Shown in pieces: positions 31,556-39,864 of a stretch of 64,000 bases of DNA. The notes beneath the pieces were generated by a model. That model made no database searches and had not been told where the DNA came from. It was given only the letters and a program-made list of their open reading frames with translations. Made by a program: the position numbers and the translations under genes. Source of the stretch: Villigracilis sp024434165 (GTDB lineage: Bacteria > Chloroflexota > Anaerolineae > Anaerolineales > Villigracilaceae); NCBI GenBank assembly GCA_030263665.1, contig SZPK01000008.1:186001-250000 (forward strand), in the 5' to 3' direction. How positions within the stretch are numbered: position 1 is the stretch's first letter; each line of letters begins with the position of its first letter.

Positions 31556-34051
31556 TCACGGCACTTCGTAAATGACGACATTGCCCTGCTGGAAAACCGG
31601 CGTTAGATGGAGGAAGAATTTTTCCTCGCTGACCGGCATGGAGATGCGCTCGAGCGGACCGACGTAAATGTAACGGATGTTGTACTGCCGGATGATGTCC
31701 TGCGCCTCCTCCCAGCGGGGTGTGGTGTAGAGCGTGAGGATGTCGTCCCTGCGGGTGTCTTGCGGTTCGTACCCTCCGCGCCACTGCGCCTCGTGACCGG
31801 GCCAGCCCAGCACGGTCTGCAAACCGGTATAGGCGGAGACGCGCGCATAATAACTGTAACTATCCCCAACGGCTTCGACGATGATGCCCTCCGGCGCGGA
31901 GCGCAGGAATTCGATGCCTGCGGCGTCATCGGGGTTCTCGCGTTTGATGCGGTCAAAGTCGTCGAGGGTGTAGCCGAGCGGGGGCTTGAAATTGCCGGTC
32001 TTGGTCATCAAGCCGAAGACGGGGTAGAGCAACCCGCAGAAGACGACCAGCCCGGTCAGCACGCGGAAGCCAACGTTGGCAAAGGTCATGCCGCGCAGGG
32101 TTTGCAGGAGCATCGCCGTGCCGAACGCCGCCGCGAGACTCCATAACATCCACGCCTGGTAATAGAACTTGAAAACGGTGTTGATGCGGTAGCCAAACTG
32201 GTCGCGCAGAAAGACGAAGTCCGGCACGAGGATGAGGAGGGCGCCCAGGGCGAGGAGAAGGAGGGTGAAAGTCAGGGATGAGGGAGTGGAAGCGGAAGAT
32301 GCGTCCTGCAGCTCGTTACTTGTCCCTCTCGCTTCAAAACGGGGGAACAGGAACGCCAGAGCCGGAATCAAGACCGCCAGCAGGGTGATGAGACTGCCAA
32401 TGTACGCGAGGCGGCGGAGCGTGGTCGCGCCGAGGAATTGGGCGGCGGTCATGTTTTGGGAGGCGAGGAAATATGCGACGAAATCCTTTTCCAGGATGGA
32501 GGCGGCGGCGCCGAGGATCAGGGTCAACAGAAGAAGGAAGAGCGTAAAGCCAAGCCCAAGCGAGAAGCCGAGTTTCCAATTCGGGCGGGGGACTATATCG
32601 GATGAGTCGCCGTCGCTGCGGGACCTCGAAATCAAATACAGCAGGTAGGAAAAGATCGGCAGGAGCAGCGTGCCCCACATCACCCACAGGTGTATTCCGC
32701 GTGTGGGATACATGAAGTTCGGCAGGACGCCGCCCGCCTGCGACGAAAAGCCGAGATAGAATGGGAAATACAACAACAGGGAAACAGCGCCAAGCGGCAA
32801 GCCCAGCAGGAAGACATCTTCAAGGCGGGACCAACTCCAGCCGGCTTCATTCGCGCGCCACAAGACATAGGCAGAGACGATCAGCGCGGCGGAGATGAGA
32901 ATATCCCAGGTGTTGAGGAAAGCCAGCCCGCCGAGCACAAGCGCGGAAAACAGGAAGCCCTGCGCGTTGATATGCAGGCGCAGCCCCAACGCTTCGATCC
33001 TCCCGCGCCAGCCGCCGAGGAAGATGTTCAAGGCAACCGAGACAGCCAGCAGCCCGAAGGGAATCGCCAGCACATGCGGGTGCAAATCCCCAAGCAGGAA
33101 GGAGAAAAAGGGGAATTCGTCAATCACTTCGCGGTGCCCGCCCAGCATGTCGTAATCCTGAAGCACGCGCGAGGCGCGCCACCACCACAAATAGCGGTCG
33201 GGCATCCAGCCGAGCGGCTCGGCGGGCGGCTGGGAGAGTTCCTTCATATCGAGCCAGGTCCAGAAAGGACCGCTCCATTCGCCGGTTTCCGCGCTCTTCA
33301 ACCAGCCCAATCCGCGCTTGTGCAAAACTTCGAGCAGGGCTTCGAAGTTGGAAACAAGCAAAAGGAAAAGGGGGGCGAGAAGAGAAAGACCGAGGACGGA
33401 GGACGGAGGACGGTCTGCGGTCTGCCGCCTGCGGACTGAGTTCAGCAGGTTATAAAGAATGCCGAACGCCCCCACCGCGCCGAGCGCGAAGATGAGCGCG
33501 GTCATCAGGTTGTGCGCCATGCTGCCGTTGATATCCGCAAGGCGGGCGAGCATGGCGGTCATCACGTAGCCGAAGTAGTAATAGGAAATCGCATACCCCG
33601 AAAGCCAGGGGTCCTGCGGGGGAAAGGTCTCCGACTTCAAAATGCCGTTGATGAACGCCAGTTCCATCGGCTTTTCGGTGGAGGCAAGTTCCGGGTTGGC
33701 GGAACGGACAAAGGCGAGAAAGGCGAAGGCAAGCAGGAACAAGATTTCGGCGGCAGTAATGAGGGCGGGATTCGATTTAATAAAATTTACGATTTCCGAC
33801 TTATGATTTGCACTTGACCAAAGGCTGAGGAGAATGAGGATGACCAGCGCGAGGAAGATTCCGCCCAGGTCGTTGCGCGCAAAACCGAGCGAAACGAACA
33901 GCCAGAAGATGTACCCCCACAGGAGCATCCCTGCCGCGCGCGCAAGGGTGTAGCCGCGGTCTGCCAGCGCGGGGAAGAGCCGGTACGCCAGCGGGAACGT
34001 CAGCCAGCCGAGGAGGGAAACGAACAGATACCAGATGAGGAAGGCGGTCAT
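31556..34051 (-). CDS. DUF2298 (YYY-type) membrane protein
   Basis: This 831-residue polytopic membrane protein carries the namesake features of the DUF2298 or Chlor_Arch_YYY family: ASTEKPMELAFINGILKS, FPPQDPWLSGYAISYYYFGYVM and DIKPEEW-like segments, with a soluble C-terminal part of about 150 residues (from FDRIKRENPDDAAGIEFL) resembling the external domain of GT-C transferases. The family is typical of Chloroflexi and archaea and has no proven activity; a role in transferring sugars to a lipid or protein outside the membrane is plausible. Two heptamer arrays lie inside it (33389-33437 and 33789-33816) and one just before its start. It belongs with the two large genes upstream. Confidence 0.85.
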   Translation of the reverse strand: MTAFLIWYLFVSLLGWLTFPLAYRLFPALADRGYTLARAAGMLLWGYIFWLFVSLGFARNDLGGIFLALVILILLSLWSSANHKSEIVNFIKSNPALITAAEILFLLAFAFLAFVRSANPELASTEKPMELAFINGILKSETFPPQDPWLSGYAISYYYFGYVMTAMLARLADINGSMAHNLMTALIFALGAVGAFGILYNLLNSVRRRQTADRPPSSVLGLSLLAPLFLLLVSNFEALLEVLHKRGLGWLKSAETGEWSGPFWTWLDMKELSQPPAEPLGWMPDRYLWWWRASRVLQDYDMLGGHREVIDEFPFFSFLLGDLHPHVLAIPFGLLAVSVALNIFLGGWRGRIEALGLRLHINAQGFLFSALVLGGLAFLNTWDILISAALIVSAYVLWRANEAGWSWSRLEDVFLLGLPLGAVSLLLYFPFYLGFSSQAGGVLPNFMYPTRGIHLWVMWGTLLLPIFSYLLYLISRSRSDGDSSDIVPRPNWKLGFSLGLGFTLFLLLLTLILGAAASILEKDFVAYFLASQNMTAAQFLGATTLRRLAYIGSLITLLAVLIPALAFLFPRFEARGTSNELQDASSASTPSSLTFTLLLLALGALLILVPDFVFLRDQFGYRINTVFKFYYQAWMLWSLAAAFGTAMLLQTLRGMTFANVGFRVLTGLVVFCGLLYPVFGLMTKTGNFKPPLGYTLDDFDRIKRENPDDAAGIEFLRSAPEGIIVEAVGDSYSYYARVSAYTGLQTVLGWPGHEAQWRGGYEPQDTRRDDILTLYTTPRWEEAQDIIRQYNIRYIYVGPLERISMPVSEEKFFLHLTPVFQQGNVVIYEVP
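33389..33437. repeat. Heptanucleotide-period array, 7 units, in frame in the DUF2298 gene
   Basis: ACCGAGG, ACGGAGG twice, ACGGTCT, GCGGTCT, GCCGCCT, GCGGACT. It encodes VRRRQTADRPPSSV in a hydrophilic loop between helices. Confidence 0.8.
33789..33816. repeat. Short heptanucleotide-period array, 4 units, in the DUF2298 gene
   Basis: ACGATTT, CCGACTT, ATGATTT, GCACTTG. It encodes part of ANHKSEIVNF in a loop. Confidence 0.5.
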
Positions 34052-34058
34052 GTCAGTA

Positions 34059-34093
34059 AGTCAGTGATCGGTCATCAATGGTCAGTGAGCGGG
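34059..34093. repeat. Heptanucleotide-period array upstream of the DUF2298 gene
   Basis: AGTCAGT, GATCGGT, CATCAAT, GGTCAGT and a weaker GAGCGGG. It fills the space between the DUF952 stop and the DUF2298 start. Confidence 0.55.
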
Positions 34094-34447
34094 AAGGTTC
34101 GGGAGGGAAAAGGTTCCCAAAACAGGATCAGGCTGAAAGTCCAGAACGGAGGCGATGGCATCCAGGTTGATGGGACCGTAGACGTGCGGGAACAAGTCCG
34201 CTTCGGAGATGGAATCCACTTTCGGTCCGGCGGGCGCTTCCCACCTGACCTCGGACCTGATTCGCGTTTCATCGAGCGCCAGCACCACGAGGTCGGTCCG
34301 CCCGCGATAGAAAGCGTTGGCAACGTTGAGAATTTGTTTGTCCGTCGAGCAATGGATGAAGCCCTCGCCCGCCAAACTCGGCGCGGCATATTCGCCGCGC
34401 GCCTGCGCTTCGAGCCATTCCTGCCTGGATGTGATGTGAAGGATCAT
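34082..34447 (-). CDS. DUF952 family protein
   Basis: This 121-residue small soluble protein of the DUF952 family begins MILHITSRQEWLEAQARGEY and carries FIHCSTDKQILNVANAFYRG, the region in which the family keeps its conserved His-Cys-Ser residues, then VYGPINLDAIASV near the end. The fold is related to ADP-ribosyltransferase-like or RNA 2'-phosphotransferase-like small domains by reputation, but no activity is established. I start at the ATG at 34447 because GGAGAGG directly precedes it; an ATG at 34471 would place that site inside the gene. It sits alone among giant membrane-protein genes, on the same strand, and its role there is obscure. Confidence 0.8.
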   Translation of the reverse strand: MILHITSRQEWLEAQARGEYAAPSLAGEGFIHCSTDKQILNVANAFYRGRTDLVVLALDETRIRSEVRWEAPAGPKVDSISEADLFPHVYGPINLDAIASVLDFQPDPVLGTFSLPNLPAH

Positions 34448-34497
34448 GACCTCTCCTTGCCAATTACCCAATTACAAGTAGTTGGTAATTGGACCAT

Positions 34498-37400
34498 TTA
34501 TTCAACCACTTCATAAATCGTCGTCGCCCCGTCCTGGTACACCGCGCGCCAATATTGACCCTCGAACTCGGGGAACTTCGAGAGTCCGTCCGGCATGCCT
34601 TCCAGCACAGGGTAGATGTTGCGTTCCAGCTGACCGACGACGATGTATTTCACGTCGTATTTCCTGAGGAAGGCGAGCGCCGCCTGAATGTCGGTGGTGG
34701 TATAGAATGCGCCGACCTCGTCCACGCGCCGCTGAACCTGCGGGGCAAAGACGCCGCGCTGCTGGCGCTGATGCCAGTTCCAGCCGACGACGCCCGGCAG
34801 ACCGGTGTAGATCGTAAAGCGCGTGCACCAGCGGTATTCCGTGCAATTGGCTTCCACGATGACGGGCGAGCCTTCGATGTTATCCTGCATCCAGCGGATG
34901 GCGCGGTAGTCCTGGCTCAAATCCATCACCTGACCGTCCCATAACTCGGAATGGTTCATGAAGTCCATGCCGTCGAGCGTGCGCGGCGCCTCGGGGTTGA
35001 TGCGGTCGCTGATCTTGTCGGTGGAGGCGGTGAGCGTAAACAGGAACGCGCCCGCCATCAGCATGTACACCCCGCCCTGATAGATCGCGCGCCATCTCGT
35101 ACGCCAGAGCGGGAAGACCGGCAGCAGCCAGCCAAACGCCGCCGCCGCGCTGACCGCGAACATCATCCACGCCTGCAAATACAGCTTGAAGATGGTGTTC
35201 ATGCGTCCAATGTCGCCGACCAGCGCAATCAACTCCACCGCGATGGTGATCGCCAGCGCCGTGCCGGTCAAAAACAGGATGAAGCGCTTCGTGTCCGGCA
35301 GGTCGGCGCGCAGGAGCAGAACTGCCGCCCACAGCGCCAGCGGGAGCGCAACGAACCCAACCTTCACTCCTTCCACAAGGAAGAAGATCAGAAGGGCGAT
35401 GAACGCCGCCAGCACGATCTCGATGGCGAGCACGTACCGGCGCAGTCCGTTCACGCGCGAAACGGGCGTGACCGCCATCCATTCGCGGGTTTCCCACGCC
35501 AGCCAGGCGGTGAGGATGAAGAGGAACAAGCCCCATTGCGTGAAGTAGGAGGAAAACGACGTGCGCGAAGCCTGCCAGAAAGCCGCCGAGTTATACGCCT
35601 GCCCGAACCACTGCGAGAACGGCAGGTAGAAGAGCGAACCGAGAACGTACAGCGCCGCCGCCGCGCCGATTGCCAGCCCGATTTTTCCGGCAAGCGGCGA
35701 GAGGCTGAAATAGCCCTTCCAATCAAAATAACGGATGATCGTATACGCCGCCGCAATCGCCGCCAGCAGGTAATAGGTGTACAAATCCCAGGTGTTCGTC
35801 GGTTTCAACGCGCCGATGAACAACGCGCCGATTCCGAGGGAGGCGATCCATTCGCCGGGTGTCAACTCTGCGCGCGAGCGGACGAACGACAGCGCCCAGG
35901 CAATGATGAACAACGCCAGCGGCATCACCAGCATGTGCGCGTGCAGATCGCTGTAAAGGAAGGTGAACAGCGGGAACTCGGTGATCTCGTTGCCCGGTCC
36001 CGGCGGGATGACGCGGCTTGGAAACCAGTACCAGTCGCCGCGTCCAACCGGCAGAAGCGCGCCCTGGGTAAACATCTTCCACAAACCCTGGAACGCCCAG
36101 CTCCAGCGTTGGAGCAGGTCCGTCTCGGCGGGAATCACACCGCCCGGCGCGGCGATGCGTTGAATCGCATTGAACACCAGTTGAATCGTCCCCAGGTTGC
36201 CCAGCAAAATGGTCAGGAAGGAGGCGGCGAGACCGGACATCAGTCGCAAGTCGAAAGTCGCAAGTCGGTCATCGGTCAATTGACCTTCGACTTTTGACCC
36301 GCGACCTTCAACCAACGCAAAGCCCACCGCAAACGCGCCCATCGCCACCAGCGCAAGCCATGTCGGCAGGATGAAGTTGTATGCAATCGAAGGCACAATG
36401 CCCAGCAGTTTCACCGGCGTTCCCGCCAGCACGAAACCGTAATAGTAGTAGTTGATGTACCCGCCCGCAAACCAGGGGTCATACGGCGGGAAACTCGTGC
36501 TTTTCAGAACCGCGTTGAAATACGAAAAGTCCATCGGGCGCTCGCCGCCTTTGGCGGGATGCCACATATCGGCATTGCCCAGGCGGATGAGCAGGTCAAT
36601 GATGAAGAAGGCGAGGAAGACAACCTCCACCATGACGAAGAAACGACGGTTGGAATTCCAATCTGCCTTGAATTCCTCCCTGCGCCTCATCCACAAGGCG
36701 GCGGCTGTCACTGCAATCAGAGCGAGCGCCGCGCCGATGCTGACTCTCGTATACGGCACGCCGAGTGAGCCGCCCATCCATGCCAGCCATGCCAGCAGGA
36801 CGAGACCGCCGATCCTGCCGAGGGCATAGGCATATTGTCTCAGCCCCGGCAACGCCAGGCGCACAATGGGATAGGCGAATACGCCCAGCACAAAGATGAA
36901 CAGGTACCAGACCAGCGCGCCCACAACCGGGTACCTGTTGTGAATCCAGTCGTAGTCGAACAGGTCCGACCACGTGCCGCCCGCGCGTTGACTCGCCAGC
37001 CGCGCTTCGGGCAGCATCAGGTTCTTGAAGTGATCGAACTCCCTCGGCGGGAGCTGGACGACCTGCGTCAGATCCACGCTGTTGAACAGCGCACGCAGAC
37101 TCTCCGCATCGAAATCATCCGTCTTTTTGAAGATCATCACCTTGGGGTGATCGTAAAACGTGAAGGCTTCCTCGGCAGACTGATCGTTGATGACGATGGG
37201 TCCCAGCGTGGGATAGGAAGTGAAGACCGCTTCCAGTTCGAAGCCGAGCCTGCCTTTGTACATGCCCGGTTCCGCAGCGCGGTAACACGCGATGATGTCT
37301 TCGCCTTCGGGGCAGCCGAGCAGTTCGCGGTAGTACAGCGTCGTGAGCGGGTAACGTTCCGGCACGCGCGTGATCTGTCCGTACTGGTGATTGGTGGGGA

Positions 37401-39834
37401 TGACGATGTAATCCGCCTTGGAGAGAATATCCACGTAGCGGTTGAGTTTGTTGGCATCCTCCACCCAGTAAACTTGCAGGACAAGGTCTTCACTGCTGTA
37501 CAAGCCGCCGTAGGGATCGTAGCCGTCAATGCGGAAGGGCAATCCCCAGTCGTAATCCGTCTCGTTGGCGATGGCGGAGCCGGTGATATACACTCCGCGC
37601 CCGGTGGTTTGAATCTTCAACGTGTATTGCTGGTCCGCCGCCAGCGGAATGGGACGGTCGAGATGCAGGGTCAGCGAAGACCCGCGCGAGTTTGCCGCAG
37701 GAGCAGCGTCCAGCGCGATGGAGCCGCGGGCAAGCGCCTTATCGGGCTGTGAGGCGGAATAAACGAACAAGTCGAGCTGCGCCGGTAAATCCGAAACGTC
37801 GGTTGTGTACCCGAATGTCACTTCACCGAGCGTTCCCTCCCGTTCCGGCGTAAACGTCAGCAGGTACGGGCTGCCCGCCGCAATGAACAAACCCGGCGGC
37901 ACGGAAAGCGACTGGTGATATGCGCCCCCGCTCGTTTGAATGACGACATCGAATGCCCCCGAGAGATACACTCCGCTCCCTGTGGTTTCGATTTTCAAGA
38001 CATATTGCTGGCTCGACACCAGCGAAAGAGACTGGTCGAGTTTCAGGACGAGCGAAGATTCGGAAAAATTGACGGCAGGCACATCCAGGACGGTGGAGGC
38101 GTAGGCAAGCCCAACGTCCTGCTGCGAAGCGGAATAAACGGTCAGGTCAACCGTTGCGGGCAGGCTCGAGGCGTCGGTCACACTACCAAAGGTTACTTCG
38201 CTGAATACGCCTTCGCGCTGCGGAGTGAAGGTCACTGCATAGGGGGTCTCTGCCGTAATCAACAGCCCCGACGGGATGGGCAGCGGTTGGTTGTACGAGC
38301 CGTTTTCATTGGTTTGAATGCGGACGTTGACGCCCGCCGGCACATTCTGGAACATCCAGCGCGAAGCCGCCATGCGGGGTTCGTCGCGCAGGTAAATGCT
38401 CTGGAAGGCGAATGCCCAAACCGCGGTGAGGATGAGGACGATTGAACCCAGGACGGATGCGACGATGGACAATGGACGATTGACCATGGTCTGTGGTCTA
38501 TCGTCGGTGGTTTTGCGAAGCCTGGGCAGCTCAAACACAAACCACGCCGCCATCATGCACAACAAGGGATAGACCGGCAGTTGATAGCGCATGGTTGCGT
38601 TGAATTGAAGCGACTGCCACGTGAAATAGAATGCCGTCCAGCCCCAGAGCAGGAGGTGTTTGTATTCGCCTCGGACGATACGCCAGCCCATCAGCAGGAA
38701 TCCCGCCCAGGCGAGAATCCCCAGGGGAAGCCCCAGCCCCCAAACGGTGAGATTTTGAAACGAAAAGAAGTTTGAACGGCGCGCCCACTGCAAATTCCAC
38801 GGCAGGTCGGCGGTGCCGGTTGCCTGTAAACGCTGCTCGGAAATCCCCTTGACCCACTGCGGGTCGAGCATCAAACCGTCGAAGGCGTACGGCTGGAAGA
38901 TGCGGAAGGAGACGAAGGTTGCCAGCCCGCCAGTTACCAAAAAGATAGCAATCAGTGACCAGTAATCGGTGATCAGTGATCGGTGATCGGTAATCAGTCT
39001 GCGGCGGTCGTGGATGAGCCAGCGGACAAAGAACGCAAACGGCAGGACAATCGCCATCGCCGCCGCGTTGATCTTCGAAGCCATCGCCATACCCAGCGCA
39101 AAGCCGAAACCGATTGCCGCTAAAAAGAGGGGGTGCTTGAGGAGGGCAATTGGGTAATTGGTAATTGGTAATTGGCGTGTTGCGTGTCGCGCGTCTTCGC
39201 CCTGTCCTCCAACCTCCAACCTCCAATCTCCGATATCCGGTCTCTTCTCCACAATCCCCACCGCGAACAGCAGCGCGAGGAACATGAACAGGTTGACGAA
39301 CAAATCCGAGGTGAAGAAGTGCGACTGCTGGATCTGCATCACCGCCAGCGAGGAAAAAGCCGCGGCAAACAGACCAACTTTCCGTCCGTAAAGACGCGAG
39401 GCGATGAGATAAAGCAGGAAGATGGTCAGCAAATCCATCGTGGCAGACATCTGCCGCGCAAAAAACTTGGACGCGCCGAGGTCGTCGTTGCCGGTTGCTT
39501 CCATCAGCACGCGCGTCACGGTCATGGGCAGGTTGCCGTACACGAAGAAACCGAATCCGCGCACATACGGGTTGAGCGTGGAGGCCGCGCTGTCGAAGTA
39601 TTCTCCAACCGTCATCCAGCGTTTGTTTTCGGGCAGGCACGCATCCACCGGGATGGACGGGTCTTCGCAGGCATGCGCGCGCAAATTATCGAGCACGCCC
39701 GTCAAAAACAACTCATCGGGGTGCTGGTGATAACCCTCGCCCCAATCGTACCCGCCGAAGCGCAAAACGCCCGCCATCAGCAGGACAAGAACGAACAGGA
39801 AGTCGTACAACCACGAATGTTTGTCGTTGTTCAT
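34498..39834 (-). CDS. Giant GT39-like/DUF2298 fusion membrane protein (1778 residues)
   Basis: It is a fusion of two polytopic modules. Residues about 1-490 resemble a PMT/GT39-type glycosyltransferase with an external acidic loop early on (GYDWGEGYHQHPDELF). About 490-1000 is external: it holds two tandem beta-rich domains of about 115 residues, the first starting YNQPLPIPSGLLI and the second YHQSLSVPPGLFI. About 1000-1778 is a DUF2298/YYY module with GGERPMDFSYFNAVLKS and FPPYDPWFAGGYINYYYYGF. Four heptanucleotide arrays are inserted in frame. A joint role in glycan transfer on the outer face of the membrane is my inference. No enzyme of this arrangement is known to me as characterised. 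Confidence 0.85.
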   Translation of the reverse strand: MNNDKHSWLYDFLFVLVLLMAGVLRFGGYDWGEGYHQHPDELFLTGVLDNLRAHACEDPSIPVDACLPENKRWMTVGEYFDSAASTLNPYVRGFGFFVYGNLPMTVTRVLMEATGNDDLGASKFFARQMSATMDLLTIFLLYLIASRLYGRKVGLFAAAFSSLAVMQIQQSHFFTSDLFVNLFMFLALLFAVGIVEKRPDIGDWRLEVGGQGEDARHATRQLPITNYPIALLKHPLFLAAIGFGFALGMAMASKINAAAMAIVLPFAFFVRWLIHDRRRLITDHRSLITDYWSLIAIFLVTGGLATFVSFRIFQPYAFDGLMLDPQWVKGISEQRLQATGTADLPWNLQWARRSNFFSFQNLTVWGLGLPLGILAWAGFLLMGWRIVRGEYKHLLLWGWTAFYFTWQSLQFNATMRYQLPVYPLLCMMAAWFVFELPRLRKTTDDRPQTMVNRPLSIVASVLGSIVLILTAVWAFAFQSIYLRDEPRMAASRWMFQNVPAGVNVRIQTNENGSYNQPLPIPSGLLITAETPYAVTFTPQREGVFSEVTFGSVTDASSLPATVDLTVYSASQQDVGLAYASTVLDVPAVNFSESSLVLKLDQSLSLVSSQQYVLKIETTGSGVYLSGAFDVVIQTSGGAYHQSLSVPPGLFIAAGSPYLLTFTPEREGTLGEVTFGYTTDVSDLPAQLDLFVYSASQPDKALARGSIALDAAPAANSRGSSLTLHLDRPIPLAADQQYTLKIQTTGRGVYITGSAIANETDYDWGLPFRIDGYDPYGGLYSSEDLVLQVYWVEDANKLNRYVDILSKADYIVIPTNHQYGQITRVPERYPLTTLYYRELLGCPEGEDIIACYRAAEPGMYKGRLGFELEAVFTSYPTLGPIVINDQSAEEAFTFYDHPKVMIFKKTDDFDAESLRALFNSVDLTQVVQLPPREFDHFKNLMLPEARLASQRAGGTWSDLFDYDWIHNRYPVVGALVWYLFIFVLGVFAYPIVRLALPGLRQYAYALGRIGGLVLLAWLAWMGGSLGVPYTRVSIGAALALIAVTAAALWMRRREEFKADWNSNRRFFVMVEVVFLAFFIIDLLIRLGNADMWHPAKGGERPMDFSYFNAVLKSTSFPPYDPWFAGGYINYYYYGFVLAGTPVKLLGIVPSIAYNFILPTWLALVAMGAFAVGFALVEGRGSKVEGQLTDDRLATFDLRLMSGLAASFLTILLGNLGTIQLVFNAIQRIAAPGGVIPAETDLLQRWSWAFQGLWKMFTQGALLPVGRGDWYWFPSRVIPPGPGNEITEFPLFTFLYSDLHAHMLVMPLALFIIAWALSFVRSRAELTPGEWIASLGIGALFIGALKPTNTWDLYTYYLLAAIAAAYTIIRYFDWKGYFSLSPLAGKIGLAIGAAAALYVLGSLFYLPFSQWFGQAYNSAAFWQASRTSFSSYFTQWGLFLFILTAWLAWETREWMAVTPVSRVNGLRRYVLAIEIVLAAFIALLIFFLVEGVKVGFVALPLALWAAVLLLRADLPDTKRFILFLTGTALAITIAVELIALVGDIGRMNTIFKLYLQAWMMFAVSAAAAFGWLLPVFPLWRTRWRAIYQGGVYMLMAGAFLFTLTASTDKISDRINPEAPRTLDGMDFMNHSELWDGQVMDLSQDYRAIRWMQDNIEGSPVIVEANCTEYRWCTRFTIYTGLPGVVGWNWHQRQQRGVFAPQVQRRVDEVGAFYTTTDIQAALAFLRKYDVKYIVVGQLERNIYPVLEGMPDGLSKFPEFEGQYWRAVYQDGATTIYEVVE
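36242..36318. repeat. Heptanucleotide-period array, 11 units, in frame in the fusion gene
   Basis: AGTCGCA, AGTCGAA, AGTCGCA, AGTCGGT, CATCGGT, CAATTGA, CCTTCGA, CTTTTGA, CCCGCGA, CCTTCAA, CCAACGC. Neighbouring units are most alike and the sequence drifts along the array. It encodes a hydrophilic loop (GRGSKVEGQLTDDRL). Confidence 0.85.
38465..38513. repeat. Heptanucleotide-period array, 7 units, in frame in the fusion gene
   Basis: ATGGACA, ATGGACG, ATTGACC, ATGGTCT, GTGGTCT, ATCGTCG, GTGGTTT. It encodes TTDDRPQTMVNRPLSI before a membrane helix. Confidence 0.8.
38951..38999. repeat. Heptanucleotide-period array, 7 units, in frame in the fusion gene
   Basis: ATCAGTG, ACCAGTA, ATCGGTG, ATCAGTG, ATCGGTG, ATCGGTA, ATCAGTC. 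It encodes RLITDHRSLITDYWSLIA, with a seven-residue period. Confidence 0.9.
39153..39236. repeat. Heptanucleotide-period array, 12 units, in frame in the fusion gene
   Basis: GGTAATT three times, GGCGTGT, TGCGTGT, CGCGCGT, CTTCGCC, CTGTCCT, CCAACCT twice, CCAATCT, CCGATAT. The 7-nt register holds throughout although the unit changes completely from one end to the other. Confidence 0.9.
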
Positions 39835-39864
39835 AATTTCGTTTTCGAGCGGCAGCCCGCCCGG

